Source of the DNA: Sulfobacillus sp.
GTDB lineage: Bacteria; Bacillota; Sulfobacillia; Sulfobacillales; Sulfobacillaceae
Direction of reading: 5' to 3'
DNA length: 64,000 nucleotides
Assembly (NCBI GenBank): GCA_027343695.1
Contig: DAHWKJ010000099.1
Coordinates: 1 to 64,000 of the forward strand
Positions within the stretch are counted from its first letter, which is position 1. Each line of letters begins with the position of its first letter. Position numbers and translations under genes: made by a program. Positions 17,764-26,014 of the stretch are shown here, in pieces. Below the pieces are notes generated by a model. It saw only the letters and a program-made list of their open reading frames with translations. It ran no database searches and was not told where the DNA came from.

Positions 17764-18384
17764 GTGGGAGCCGCCATCACGTTTGTCACCCTGTGGATTG
17801 GTCGCATCGGGTACATCGCCGTATTTGCGGTACTATTCATCGAAAGCGTAGGGGTTCCAAGCCCTTCGGAAATTATGCTGTTGTTGTCGGGTTATGAGGT
17901 GTATAAGGGAACCTTTAGTTATCCGCTTGTGGTATTGATCGGTGCGTTGGGCAGTATTATGGGCGCCACCACCGCTTACTGGATTGCGCGGCTCGGAGGA
18001 CGCCCCTTAATCTTGAAACGGTTTCGGTTTATTTTCAAAAATGAATCACGACTGCAGTATTGGGAGAATTATTTTCGAACCAAAGGCGACAAGGTTGTTT
18101 TAATTGGTCGGATCATCTCCGGCGTGCGCATGATCATTTCCTATCCAGCGGGGATCTTCGAGATGCCGTTTCGTCGCTTCCTTATCTTCACCGTGATTGG
18201 GTCGATTCTTTGGCCACTAATCGCGGTCACCGCGGGGGTGCTTTTGGGACCCCATGTAAAAAGTGGGTTGGCCGCTTTTCACAAGTATGAGGTCCCCGGT
18301 ATCATTCTCATCGTGGTGCTAGCCGCTTTCTGGTGGTTCTGGGAGCGTCAACGGCGAAAACGGAGATTCCACCGCAATCCTTAA
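17764..18384 (+). CDS. DedA-family membrane protein
   Basis: A 206-residue polytopic protein of the DedA/SNARE-associated family, linked to undecaprenyl-phosphate or phospholipid translocation and membrane homeostasis. Family signatures are the FIESVGVPSPSEIMLLLSGY segment and the GRIISGVRMIISYPAGIFEMP segment with its conserved Gly-Arg and Arg. Four to five hydrophobic spans are followed by a basic C-terminal tail (RQRRKRRFHR). The GTG start at 17764 follows AAAGGAG by 10 nt. The 3' end overlaps dapF (convergent) by 4 nt. Confidence 0.9.
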   Translation: MGAAITFVTLWIGRIGYIAVFAVLFIESVGVPSPSEIMLLLSGYEVYKGTFSYPLVVLIGALGSIMGATTAYWIARLGGRPLILKRFRFIFKNESRLQYWENYFRTKGDKVVLIGRIISGVRMIISYPAGIFEMPFRRFLIFTVIGSILWPLIAVTAGVLLGPHVKSGLAAFHKYEVPGIILIVVLAAFWWFWERQRRKRRFHRNP

Positions 18385-19250
18385 TCTTGCTCCGGGATCC
18401 AATAGCGTCCCTCAAAGACTTCTACGGCTGATCCCGTGAGATAAACATCCCCGGAGGCTTCATCCCACTGAGCCTGCATTTCTCCTCCCGGCACTTCGAT
18501 CCATGCTTCACGATTCACGCCGTGCCCGAGCACCGCAGCCACCAGTGCAGCCGCAGCGCCGGTGCCGCACGCCAAGGTCATCCCTGATCCACGCTCCCAA
18601 TGACGCATACGTAGATGATTGGCATCCACTACCTCGACCGAGTGTACATTGATGCGGTGCAAAAACATCTCGTGATGCTCAATGAGGGGCCCATAATGTT
18701 GCAAGGTGTTCCACTCCCACAGCGGACCAAAAACCATGAGATGCGGATTGCCCATGGATACGCATGAAATCAGGACGGTGCGATCGCCGAGGTCGAAAAG
18801 CTCCTCAAGACACGGTGTATCGGGATTCCCTTGCATTCCAATGGCTCCCCGCATTAATGCGGGCCTCCCCATATTGACTCGGATTTTCGTGGCGAGCCCT
18901 TCTTGATGTTCCAAAATCTCAGGAAATCGCAAGCCAGCCCCGGTTTCAATCCCCAATCCAGGTTGCCATTGCTGGCGATCATAGAGCCATTTGGTCATCG
19001 CACGGAGCCCGTTTCCACACATCTCGGATTCCGATCCATCCGCATTAAAAATTCTCATCGATGCCAGAGCGTTGGGCCCTCGAGCCAAGTCAATCAAGAT
19101 AATCCCGTCGGCCCCGATCCCAAAATGACGCGAACTCATGGCGACGGCTATCGCACTCCAGTCGATAGGGCAGGTCGGGTCCATGGCACGCACGTCGATA
19201 AAGAGGTAGTCGTTCCCCAATCCATGCATCTTAGTAAAGGTTAACGTCAT
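18381..19250 (-). CDS. dapF: Diaminopimelate epimerase
   Basis: Converts LL- to meso-diaminopimelate for lysine and peptidoglycan. The two catalytic cysteines are in SEMCGNGLRA and TLACGTGAAA, and the N-terminus is the typical FTKMHGLGNDY. The ATG at 19250 follows GGGGGGAG and gives 289 residues; the frame extends to 19295 without support. It stands alone rather than in a lysine operon. Confidence 0.95.
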   Translation of the reverse strand: MTLTFTKMHGLGNDYLFIDVRAMDPTCPIDWSAIAVAMSSRHFGIGADGIILIDLARGPNALASMRIFNADGSESEMCGNGLRAMTKWLYDRQQWQPGLGIETGAGLRFPEILEHQEGLATKIRVNMGRPALMRGAIGMQGNPDTPCLEELFDLGDRTVLISCVSMGNPHLMVFGPLWEWNTLQHYGPLIEHHEMFLHRINVHSVEVVDANHLRMRHWERGSGMTLACGTGAAAALVAAVLGHGVNREAWIEVPGGEMQAQWDEASGDVYLTGSAVEVFEGRYWIPEQD

Positions 19251-19407
19251 CCGTCGCTCCCCCCAAATTCTCTTTAAGAGACCATCTAATGCCATAGACT
19301 CCCTACGGGTGGTAGAACTTCCTCTAGAATACCGTTTCGTATACTAGGAGTGCACGGAACTTAGAATGCTTTTTGTTACGACCTCGCACTGACGTCCGAC
19401 AGCGCGA

Positions 19408-22113
19408 TTAGCTGCGAGCACTCCGAGGTGACACCACTCGTTTGGTGGGCCGTAGGACCACCTCTCTTAAACCCGAACCCATTTGGACAAACCCCGATGC
19501 CAAGATGACGATAGCCCAATCTGCCCACCCCAGGGGATCGGTCTTGAATAAACGTCCCAATTCGGGCACATAGATAATAGCTAACAGCATAAGGATCGAT
19601 GAACTAACCGCCGCGATAATCCACCAGTTAGAGAAAAGACCCACTTCCAAGAAACTTCTTTCCTCAGTGCGGGCGTCAAATACGTGAAACAGTTGGCTCA
19701 TAATGAGGGTGGAGAGAGCCATGGTCCGAGCTTCTCGGAGTCCCATACCCAAGGGGCCGGTAGCCATCAAGAACACTAACAAAGTACTCACCCCGATAAG
19801 CACGCCACGAAATCCGATTTTCGCCCCCAAACCTCGCGCAAAGATTCCTTCCCGAGGTGGGCGCGGAGGCCGAGCCATCACCCCAGGGGCGGCAGGGTCC
19901 ACTCCAAGTGCCATGGCAGGAAGCCCATCGGTGACTAAGTTGACAAATAGAATTTGAATGGGCAGCAGCGGCAACGGTAGCCCGAAGAATGCGGCCAAAA
20001 ACATGACCAAGACCTCACCAACATTACAAGCTAAAAGGTAGCGGATGAACTTCCTGATGTTGTCATAAATAGCGCGTCCTTCTTTGATGGCTTTGACGAT
20101 CGTGGCGAAATTGTCATCGGTCAAAATCATCGCGGATGCTTCTTTTGTCACATCGGTTCCGGTAATGCCCATGGCGATCCCAATATCCGCTTCTTTCACG
20201 GCCGGAGCGTCGTTGACACCATCCCCCGTCATCGCCACCACGTCGCCACGCTTTTTCCAAGCTTTGACGACCCGTAATTTATGGGGTGGAGAAACGCGCG
20301 CATATACCCGAATCCGTTGCACCCGGTCAGCGAGTTCCTCATCACTTAATAAGTCTAACTCGCGGCCCGTAACCACCTCGTCTCCGGGCCCTAGCATGCC
20401 CAACTCGGCCGCAATGGCTCGCGCCGTATTGGGGTGGTCACCCGTAATCATCACCGTTTTAACCCCAGCGCGAGTAGCATCGCGCACCGCTTCCACAGCT
20501 TCTGGTCGCGGCGGATCGATCATCCCCATGAGACCCAGGAATACCAGATCCTGTTCCCAACGGCCGCTGTCTTCCCGTACTGCCAGGGGCCGATACGCCA
20601 CAGCCAATACCCGCAAAGCCCGTGCAGCCATGGTGTCATTAGCCTTCAGGATCTCCTGGCGGGTTTTTACATCTAAGAGTATGGCTTCTCCTAGCCGTTG
20701 ATAGCGTGTACACAGGCTAATAATGACATCCGGTGCTCCTTTAACATACACAAAGGACTGACCCTGTACATCCGTCACAGACACGGCCATGCGTTGGCGC
20801 TCCGACTCGAAGGGGATTTCATCAGCCCGTAGATACCCGCGAACTAGGTCCGAAGGGCGTTTTTCGCCTCCTTCCACTGCTGCCCAGAGCATGGCGAGTT
20901 CGGTAGGATCCCCATGACCGGCTGCACCAGCTGCATTCGGCTCTTCGGCGTTCAATCCCGCGTTATTACACAACACCGCCCCTTGCATCAAGTGATCGAA
21001 GTCTCGCCGCACTAAATCGTGGGCCTCGGAACGTGCCGCTGAGAACCCTGCCTGATCACGCTGCCAACGTCCACTGGATGTATACATCTCGGTAACCGTC
21101 ATTTTGTTGCGAGTTAAGGTCCCCGTCTTGTCGGAGCAAATCACGGTAGTACATCCCAGTGTCTCTACGGCGGGCAACCGCCGGATGATAGCGTGCGCCC
21201 GGATCATTCGCTGCACGCCCAACGCCAGTGCAATCGTCACGATAGCTGGTAGTCCTTCGGGGATTGCCGCCACAGCCAAACTGACCCCTGTCAGAAACAT
21301 TTGGTACAAAGGTTCACCGCGAAATAGACCCGTGATGACCACGCCGCCCACGATCAAGAGACTCAAGATCACGAGAATCTTACCTAATTGCTCAAGCCTT
21401 CGTTGTAATGGCGTTTGTTCTTCCACAGCTTCTCGAATAAGGTGGGCGATCATTCCCATCTCAGTATGCATACCGGTCTCTACCACCATGGCTCGCCCAC
21501 GACCGCGACTAATCACGGTCCCCATAAATACCATATTGGAACGGTCTCCAACGGGAAGGGATGGGTCGGATAAGGCGTCAATTCGCTTGATGACACTGGA
21601 CGACTCGCCGGTCAAGGCCGCTTCCTCGGCTTCGAGACCTCGACACGTCAACAAGCGCGAATCGGCCGGCACCAGATCGCCCGCCTCCAACTCGATAACG
21701 TCTCCGGGCACCAGTTCGCGGGCGGGAAGCTCTACCATACGTCCCTGACGTAGCACATTGGCCGTGGGTGCGGTTAAAGCCTTCAAAGTTTCCACAGATT
21801 TTTCGGCCCGAAATTCTTGAACAAAACCCAAAATGGCGTTCATGATCACAATGGCCACAATCGTGATCGCGTCGCCCAATTCACCCAAAAGAAAGGAAAT
21901 TACGGTGGCTCCCAAAAGGACCAAGACCATGAAGTCCTTAAATTGCCCGAAAAATATACTTAATGGTGAAACCACTGGTGCTCCCAATAATGCGTTGGGT
22001 CCGACTTCTTCCAACCGCTTATCAGCATCCTCCACATGTAGGCCCCAGTCTGCATCAGAACGACACTGAATCACCACTTCTTCTGGCTTTAAAGTATGCC
22101 ACAATGTTCCCAC
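19408..22113 (-). CDS. Cation-transporting P-type ATPase, Ca2+ type (YloB-like)
   Basis: A 901-residue P2-type ATPase related to SERCA/PMR1 and to Bacillus YloB, a Ca2+ pump. Features in order: N-terminal cation ATPase domain, actuator motif TGES (~residue 172), the ion-site PEGLP in helix M4, phosphorylation motif CSDKTGTLTRNKM, the nucleotide domain (KGAPD), hinge MTGDGVNDAPAVKEADIG, and six C-terminal membrane spans. The GTG start at 22113 has an AGGAGGG site. In Bacillus yloB lies beside remA and yloA (rqcH); here it stays near remA while rqcH is 31 kb away. Confidence 0.93.
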   Translation of the reverse strand: MGTLWHTLKPEEVVIQCRSDADWGLHVEDADKRLEEVGPNALLGAPVVSPLSIFFGQFKDFMVLVLLGATVISFLLGELGDAITIVAIVIMNAILGFVQEFRAEKSVETLKALTAPTANVLRQGRMVELPARELVPGDVIELEAGDLVPADSRLLTCRGLEAEEAALTGESSSVIKRIDALSDPSLPVGDRSNMVFMGTVISRGRGRAMVVETGMHTEMGMIAHLIREAVEEQTPLQRRLEQLGKILVILSLLIVGGVVITGLFRGEPLYQMFLTGVSLAVAAIPEGLPAIVTIALALGVQRMIRAHAIIRRLPAVETLGCTTVICSDKTGTLTRNKMTVTEMYTSSGRWQRDQAGFSAARSEAHDLVRRDFDHLMQGAVLCNNAGLNAEEPNAAGAAGHGDPTELAMLWAAVEGGEKRPSDLVRGYLRADEIPFESERQRMAVSVTDVQGQSFVYVKGAPDVIISLCTRYQRLGEAILLDVKTRQEILKANDTMAARALRVLAVAYRPLAVREDSGRWEQDLVFLGLMGMIDPPRPEAVEAVRDATRAGVKTVMITGDHPNTARAIAAELGMLGPGDEVVTGRELDLLSDEELADRVQRIRVYARVSPPHKLRVVKAWKKRGDVVAMTGDGVNDAPAVKEADIGIAMGITGTDVTKEASAMILTDDNFATIVKAIKEGRAIYDNIRKFIRYLLACNVGEVLVMFLAAFFGLPLPLLPIQILFVNLVTDGLPAMALGVDPAAPGVMARPPRPPREGIFARGLGAKIGFRGVLIGVSTLLVFLMATGPLGMGLREARTMALSTLIMSQLFHVFDARTEERSFLEVGLFSNWWIIAAVSSSILMLLAIIYVPELGRLFKTDPLGWADWAIVILASGFVQMGSGLREVVLRPTKRVVSPRSARS

Positions 22114-22257
22114 AGGGATCCCTCCTGTCCCATCCTCGTCCTATGGGTATGTCCCTGTTTCACGAGACAGAACTGGTCTCCCTTGGGCTCTACCGCCGGC
22201 AAACTTCCTCGACATGCATAGATCCGTCACTAGTTCGGATAGACTAGTCATAAAGGA

Positions 22258-22286
22258 TTGATTATTGCATTTACTTCGAGTACACT
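22258..22286 (+). promoter_or_regulatory. Candidate promoter for the small membrane protein gene
   Basis: TTGATT (22258-22263) and TACACT (22281-22286) are 17 bp apart, about 85 bp upstream of the ATG at 22372. Just upstream lie two ACTAGT hexamers (22229-22234 and 22243-22248), 14 bp centre to centre, that could be an operator. Confidence 0.4.
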
Positions 22287-22371
22287 ATGTGTGATAGTTA
22301 ACATTTTTCAGTTATCTCAGTGAATTTGGGCAACAAGGAACCCATTCGATTGATGAGGAGGACCGCATATA

Positions 22372-22719
22372 ATGATGTCGCGGAATAGCTTAACTAGAGC
22401 CCATAGCAGTCCGAAAGACCAGCAGGCCAACGCGCCGAGCGAGTGGTCGGCCCATTCCCTCATTTTTAGTCTCCTCATCGTCGGGATCGGGGGATTTGAA
22501 CTGATCATGGGGACATTTTTGGCCCATTTGATAAGTGCTGGCCATGGCCAAGGAGTTCCTTTGCTCGCAGCGCTTAGTGCGACTCCCATTATCGCACTCC
22601 TAGCGATAAGCCTCTCGAGTCGTCGAACCAAAACGGCACCGGCCACCAGGCCATCATATTTACGCGTAGTGCAAACCCCTCCCATTTTGGGTGTGAATGA
22701 ACCGCCACTAGAACCCTAA
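22372..22719 (+). CDS. Small membrane protein, unknown function
   Basis: A 115-residue protein with a polar N-terminus and two hydrophobic spans (about residues 30-54 and 62-82), then a basic, Pro-rich tail. A GAGGAGG site lies 10 nt before the ATG, and a strong terminator begins 17 nt after the stop, so it is a monocistronic unit. I do not recognise the family. The antisense frame over the same region has no ribosome site. Confidence 0.65.
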   Translation: MMSRNSLTRAHSSPKDQQANAPSEWSAHSLIFSLLIVGIGGFELIMGTFLAHLISAGHGQGVPLLAALSATPIIALLAISLSSRRTKTAPATRPSYLRVVQTPPILGVNEPPLEP

Positions 22720-22735
22720 CTCAAGAGAACGTCAG

Positions 22736-22767
22736 GAGGCCCCGGCCATAAAGCCCGGGGCCTCTTT
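22736..22767 (+). terminator. Rho-independent terminator
   Basis: A perfect 10-bp stem, GAGGCCCCGG / CCGGGGCCTC, with a 9-nt loop and followed by TTT. It ends the transcript of the small membrane protein gene. Confidence 0.75.
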
Positions 22768-22896
22768 GAATACGCGCGCCGACAAATTTTCCCAGGCCAG
22801 ACCCGATGTCCCTGGCGTCCGAATCGTCTGGCAGGGTACCAGCCCGCGGTAATGGCCTCTACCACGCGCCATGGTCGAGAGTTAGGGAACCGAACG

Positions 22897-22953
22897 ATGA
22901 ACTACGTCAATCCGAAAGGAGTTTACACGGCAGATGTCGAAGCCTTGAGATAG
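22897..22953 (+). CDS. Possible 18-residue leader peptide
   Basis: ATG at 22897 opens an 18-codon frame (begins MNYVNPKG, ends EALR) with a weak AGGGA site about 9 nt upstream. It ends 47 nt before the next gene. A second, 4-codon frame (ATG 22933) lies inside it behind AAAGGAG. Either could be chance. Confidence 0.15.
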   Translation: MNYVNPKGVYTADVEALR

Positions 22954-23000
22954 CAATAGAGGTACCGACGATCCCGGTATAAGAATGGAGAGAACACGCG

Positions 23001-24239
23001 ATGAAAGACCTATCATTTTGCCGACAACAGTTCCCGAGCCTACAGCGCACCGGTGAAGACGGAAAACCCCTCGTCTTTTTAGATGGCCCTGGTGGCAGTC
23101 AGGTCCCCTACCCCGTCATCAACGCCATTTCTGAATATTATAGGCACCACAACGCAAACACGCACGGCCACTTCATCACAAGCCGCGAGTCGGACAGGAT
23201 CGTGGATAAAGCCCGACTCGATGTGAAAGCGTTGTTAGGTGCATCGGAAACGAGTTCGGTGTCGTTTGGCCAGAATATGACCACTCTGAACTTCATGCTC
23301 AGTCAAGCTCTTGGGTCCTATTTTCGCTCCGGTGACGAAATAATTGTCACGGATCTGGACCACGACTCTAATATCTCACCCTGGCTAAGGCTCGCCGAAC
23401 GGGGCATCGTGGTGCGTCACGCCCCGATTACCGACGAAGCTACGCTTGACCTCGATGCGTTTAAGAAGCTTCTGTCCAAAAAGACCCGCCTCGTGGCCAT
23501 CGGCTGGGCATCCAACGCCGTAGGTACAGTGAACCCTCTCGCCACGATTCGCGAGTGGACGAGACAAGTGGGAAGTCTAATGCTAGTCGACGCGGTCCAT
23601 TGGGCCCCTCATGGACCCATCGACGTCGCGGACCTCCAACCGGACTTCTTGCTCTGCTCCGCTTACAAGTTTTTTGGGCCGCATATCGGCATCCTGTACG
23701 CGGCCCCCAGTCTCTTGGACAAAATCCCGACCTTACGTGTTCGCCCTCAATTATCGACCGGTCCAGAAAAAATAGAGACGGGTACTCTAAATCACGCGGC
23801 ACTCGCTGGGGTCTCGGCGGCCATTAATTTTATCGCGGCACTAGAAACCGACCGTCACCAAACCTACACCGACCAGATTCATCATGCCATGGCTGCCGTT
23901 TATTCCTATGAGCACCACTTAGCCGGATTGCTCTACGAGGGGTTGTTGCACATGCCTCACACCACGCTTTATGGCCCGCCGGTAACCCAGTCGCAACGAA
24001 CCCCTACAGTGTCCTTCACAATCGACGGCGCTCAATCCAGTCATGTCGCTCAAGAATTAGCAAAAAAAGGCATATTAGTATGGGATGGTGATTTCTACGC
24101 CATGACATTAATTGACCGCCTGGGGATACGGGAACAAGGAGGACTAGTTAGGTTAGGCTTAGCGCCCTATACCACGACCGACGAGATCTACCGAACCCTC
24201 GATGCCATCCGTGAGGTCGAGGTGACTCTGCATGGCTAA
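23001..24239 (+). CDS. Cysteine desulfurase-like PLP enzyme (class V aminotransferase, VC1184 type)
   Basis: A 412-residue class V aminotransferase-fold enzyme resembling the VC1184-type cysteine-desulfurase-like subfamily. It begins with the substrate loop FLDGPGGSQVP and has the PLP-phosphate region FGQNMTTLNFM, the DLDHDSN motif, VDAVHWAPH (Asp for the pyridine nitrogen) and the PLP lysine in SAYKFFGPHIG. I see no catalytic Cys loop like that of IscS/SufS, so sulfur transfer is not shown. It is first in a three-gene operon; the last 8 nt overlap the SDR gene. Confidence 0.85.
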   Translation: MKDLSFCRQQFPSLQRTGEDGKPLVFLDGPGGSQVPYPVINAISEYYRHHNANTHGHFITSRESDRIVDKARLDVKALLGASETSSVSFGQNMTTLNFMLSQALGSYFRSGDEIIVTDLDHDSNISPWLRLAERGIVVRHAPITDEATLDLDAFKKLLSKKTRLVAIGWASNAVGTVNPLATIREWTRQVGSLMLVDAVHWAPHGPIDVADLQPDFLLCSAYKFFGPHIGILYAAPSLLDKIPTLRVRPQLSTGPEKIETGTLNHAALAGVSAAINFIAALETDRHQTYTDQIHHAMAAVYSYEHHLAGLLYEGLLHMPHTTLYGPPVTQSQRTPTVSFTIDGAQSSHVAQELAKKGILVWDGDFYAMTLIDRLGIREQGGLVRLGLAPYTTTDEIYRTLDAIREVEVTLHG

Positions 24240-25029
24240 AACCCCTCCACTGGCACTGATCACCGGGGGAACATCCGGCATCGGGCTCGCGATCGCCCAC
24301 CGCCTTGCCCAGGACGGTTACCATCTTATTGTGACCGGTCGAGACGCAACGCGTGGCCAAGAGGTTGCCGTCACCATAGCACGTGAAACCGGGAATATCA
24401 CGCGATTTGTTGCATTACCGAGCGACGAGTGGTCGGCCTATGATCGCCTCATCGCCGCCGTTGGTTCAGCGTCCATTGACACCGTAGTGATCTCGGCGGC
24501 TGAAGGAATTCAAGCCCATATGGTAGATACGACCCGAGATGATTTTGAACGCCTGTTACGGATCAACGTGTTAGCACCCCAGTACTTGACACAACGTCTG
24601 CTGCCGCATTTTAGCAAACCTGCATCGGTGACGTTGATCTCTTCCGACGTTGCGATCCAAGGAGAACAGGCCCTGGGCGCATATTCGGTGACGAAGGCTG
24701 CACTAAACATGCTAGGCCGAATGCTGGCCCTGGATTTAGCACCGCTTGACGTGCGAGTCAACGTGGTGTGCCCAGGTGATACCGTACCCGGGATGCGCTA
24801 TCTATTACGCCCCAACGAGACTAGCCGGTCTGACCAGGATATGCTCAGCTGGCCCATCCCGCCACGGGGCCGCCTCGGTTCCGCCGATGATACCGCCGAA
24901 CTTGTAGCCTTCTTAGCATCGCCCAAAGCGGACTTCATAGTTGGGGCTGTCATGCTCGTTGACGGCGGTTCCCGCGCAGGGCGGCCCGATGGCCATTCAT
25001 CCCCATCGAGAGGAGACTCTTGTGTCTAA
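24232..25029 (+). CDS. Short-chain dehydrogenase/reductase
   Basis: A 265-residue classical SDR. The NAD(P)-binding motif TGGTSGIG is at the N-terminus, and the catalytic residues are Ser in LISSDVA and Tyr/Lys in YSVTK. The segment VNVVCPGDTVPGM and the C-terminal VDGGSRAG are typical. A GAGGTGA site precedes the ATG at 24232. Substrate unknown; it overlaps both neighbours by 8 nt, so the three proteins are probably made together. Confidence 0.88.
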   Translation: MAKTPPLALITGGTSGIGLAIAHRLAQDGYHLIVTGRDATRGQEVAVTIARETGNITRFVALPSDEWSAYDRLIAAVGSASIDTVVISAAEGIQAHMVDTTRDDFERLLRINVLAPQYLTQRLLPHFSKPASVTLISSDVAIQGEQALGAYSVTKAALNMLGRMLALDLAPLDVRVNVVCPGDTVPGMRYLLRPNETSRSDQDMLSWPIPPRGRLGSADDTAELVAFLASPKADFIVGAVMLVDGGSRAGRPDGHSSPSRGDSCV

Positions 25030-25600
25030 AGACCATAGTGAAACTACCGAACCCCAGCACGCGCCGGATGCATTCGAATCGCACGAGATGCCTTCCGTGA
25101 TTTGGTCGCACCCCGCCTTTAGACTTTTCGTCAATTCCGTTGTGGCGGTGTCAACCAGGGCCGTAGACACCGTCAACGCCATGAGCGCCGAGTGGTGCAC
25201 CCCGGTATCCATTGACCCGGTGCTGTTAGGGGTCTTGGTGGGCCACACCCGGTGGACTCATGCCCTAATCGGCGAAAGCTCTCAGGTAGGCCTCAGTTTA
25301 CTCGCGGAGGACCAAGCAACAATTGCACACGATCTCGGTGACTCATCGGGACGTAGCAACGATAAACTCGGTGCGAATGGTCCAGCCTGGTTTTCCGGAC
25401 CAATATTGGGATTGCCCCTGATCGAAGGGGCGGCCGCTCACTTTGAGTGTCATGTGGTAGCAGTGCATACAGTCGGCGACCACGATCTCATTATCGGATC
25501 CCCGGTATGGAGCGCAACAACCACGCTCGCGAAACCGCTGGTATACCACCGGGGCCATTATTATCAGTTGCCTGAACCTTTACGGAAACCCGAATCCTGA
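25022..25600 (+). CDS. Flavin-reductase-like FMN-binding protein
   Basis: A split-barrel flavin-binding protein of about 192 residues. It has the VVAVSTRAVDTVNAMSAEWCTPVSIDPVLLGV core and the C-terminal HFECHVVAVHTVGDHDLIIGSPV segment of the flavin reductase/DIM6-NTAB family. The GTG at 25022 follows AGGAG by 6 nt. Its 3' end overlaps the opposing gene by 37 nt. It may supply reduced flavin or itself reduce a product of the SDR and PLP enzyme (inference). Confidence 0.82.
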   Translation: MSKDHSETTEPQHAPDAFESHEMPSVIWSHPAFRLFVNSVVAVSTRAVDTVNAMSAEWCTPVSIDPVLLGVLVGHTRWTHALIGESSQVGLSLLAEDQATIAHDLGDSSGRSNDKLGANGPAWFSGPILGLPLIEGAAAHFECHVVAVHTVGDHDLIIGSPVWSATTTLAKPLVYHRGHYYQLPEPLRKPES

Positions 25601-25914
25601 CGAGGATAGAGCTCGTGGAAATCCACGGCACGCAGCACAAAAGGCATCCACCACACCGTAGCGCCGTCCTTCTGCGCCCAACGCCGCTCTATGCGAGATA
25701 AGGCTTGTGCGTTATAGTCAGGCGCCTGTGGTACCGTAGCCAACGCATCGGCGGTAACTATCCGCCCGCCGCCCTTGGAGTGCGGCAATGGCACCGAGAT
25801 GCCGCGTAAAACCGGCATGGCGACTGCCTGGGGCCTCGACCCACCCCAAGCCACCACGCCGAGTACGCCGAGACCTACAGTGATTCCCCAGACCTGCTTT
25901 CTTGGTCGTACCAT
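25564..25914 (-). CDS. Small secreted or membrane-anchored protein, unknown
   Basis: A 116-residue protein with a basic N-terminus and a hydrophobic stretch (residues ~8-32) resembling a signal peptide ending near PQAVAMP. The remainder is short and soluble. The ATG at 25914 follows AGGAGGG. The gene is convergent with the flavin-reductase-like gene, overlapping it by 37 nt. No family recognised. Confidence 0.6.
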   Translation of the reverse strand: MVRPRKQVWGITVGLGVLGVVAWGGSRPQAVAMPVLRGISVPLPHSKGGGRIVTADALATVPQAPDYNAQALSRIERRWAQKDGATVWWMPFVLRAVDFHELYPRQDSGFRKGSGN

Positions 25915-25956
25915 GGCACCCTCCTGGAAGCAGTGTACCAAAGTCTCTGACAACAC

Positions 25957-25998
25957 AAAACGGGTCCATCCACTTAACCATAGCGGATCGACCCGTTT
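25957..25998 (-). terminator. Terminator of the citrate synthase gene
   Basis: AAACGGGTC / GACCCGTTT form a 9-bp stem, extended inwards past one mismatch by ATCC/GGAT, and followed on the minus strand by TTTTG. It lies 17 nt past the citrate synthase stop. Confidence 0.65.
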
Positions 25999-26014
25999 CC
26001 ATGGGACGCAAAGC

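Noticed and set aside
20084-21748. Long plus-strand frames (about 205 and 214 residues) opposite the P-type ATPase gene.
   Set aside because: They are antisense to a well-conserved ATPase, lack ribosome sites and have Ser/Arg/Thr-rich composition typical of shadows of GC-biased coding DNA.
22317-22685. Minus-strand frame of 122 residues over the small membrane protein gene.
   Set aside because: No ribosome site; the plus frame has a strong site, two membrane helices, a candidate promoter and a terminator.
22770-22900. Possible riboswitch or T-box in the leader of the desulfurase-like operon.
   Set aside because: Segments such as AGGGTACC and CGCGGTAATGG resemble pieces of known leaders, but I find no complete T-box, SAM or TPP core.
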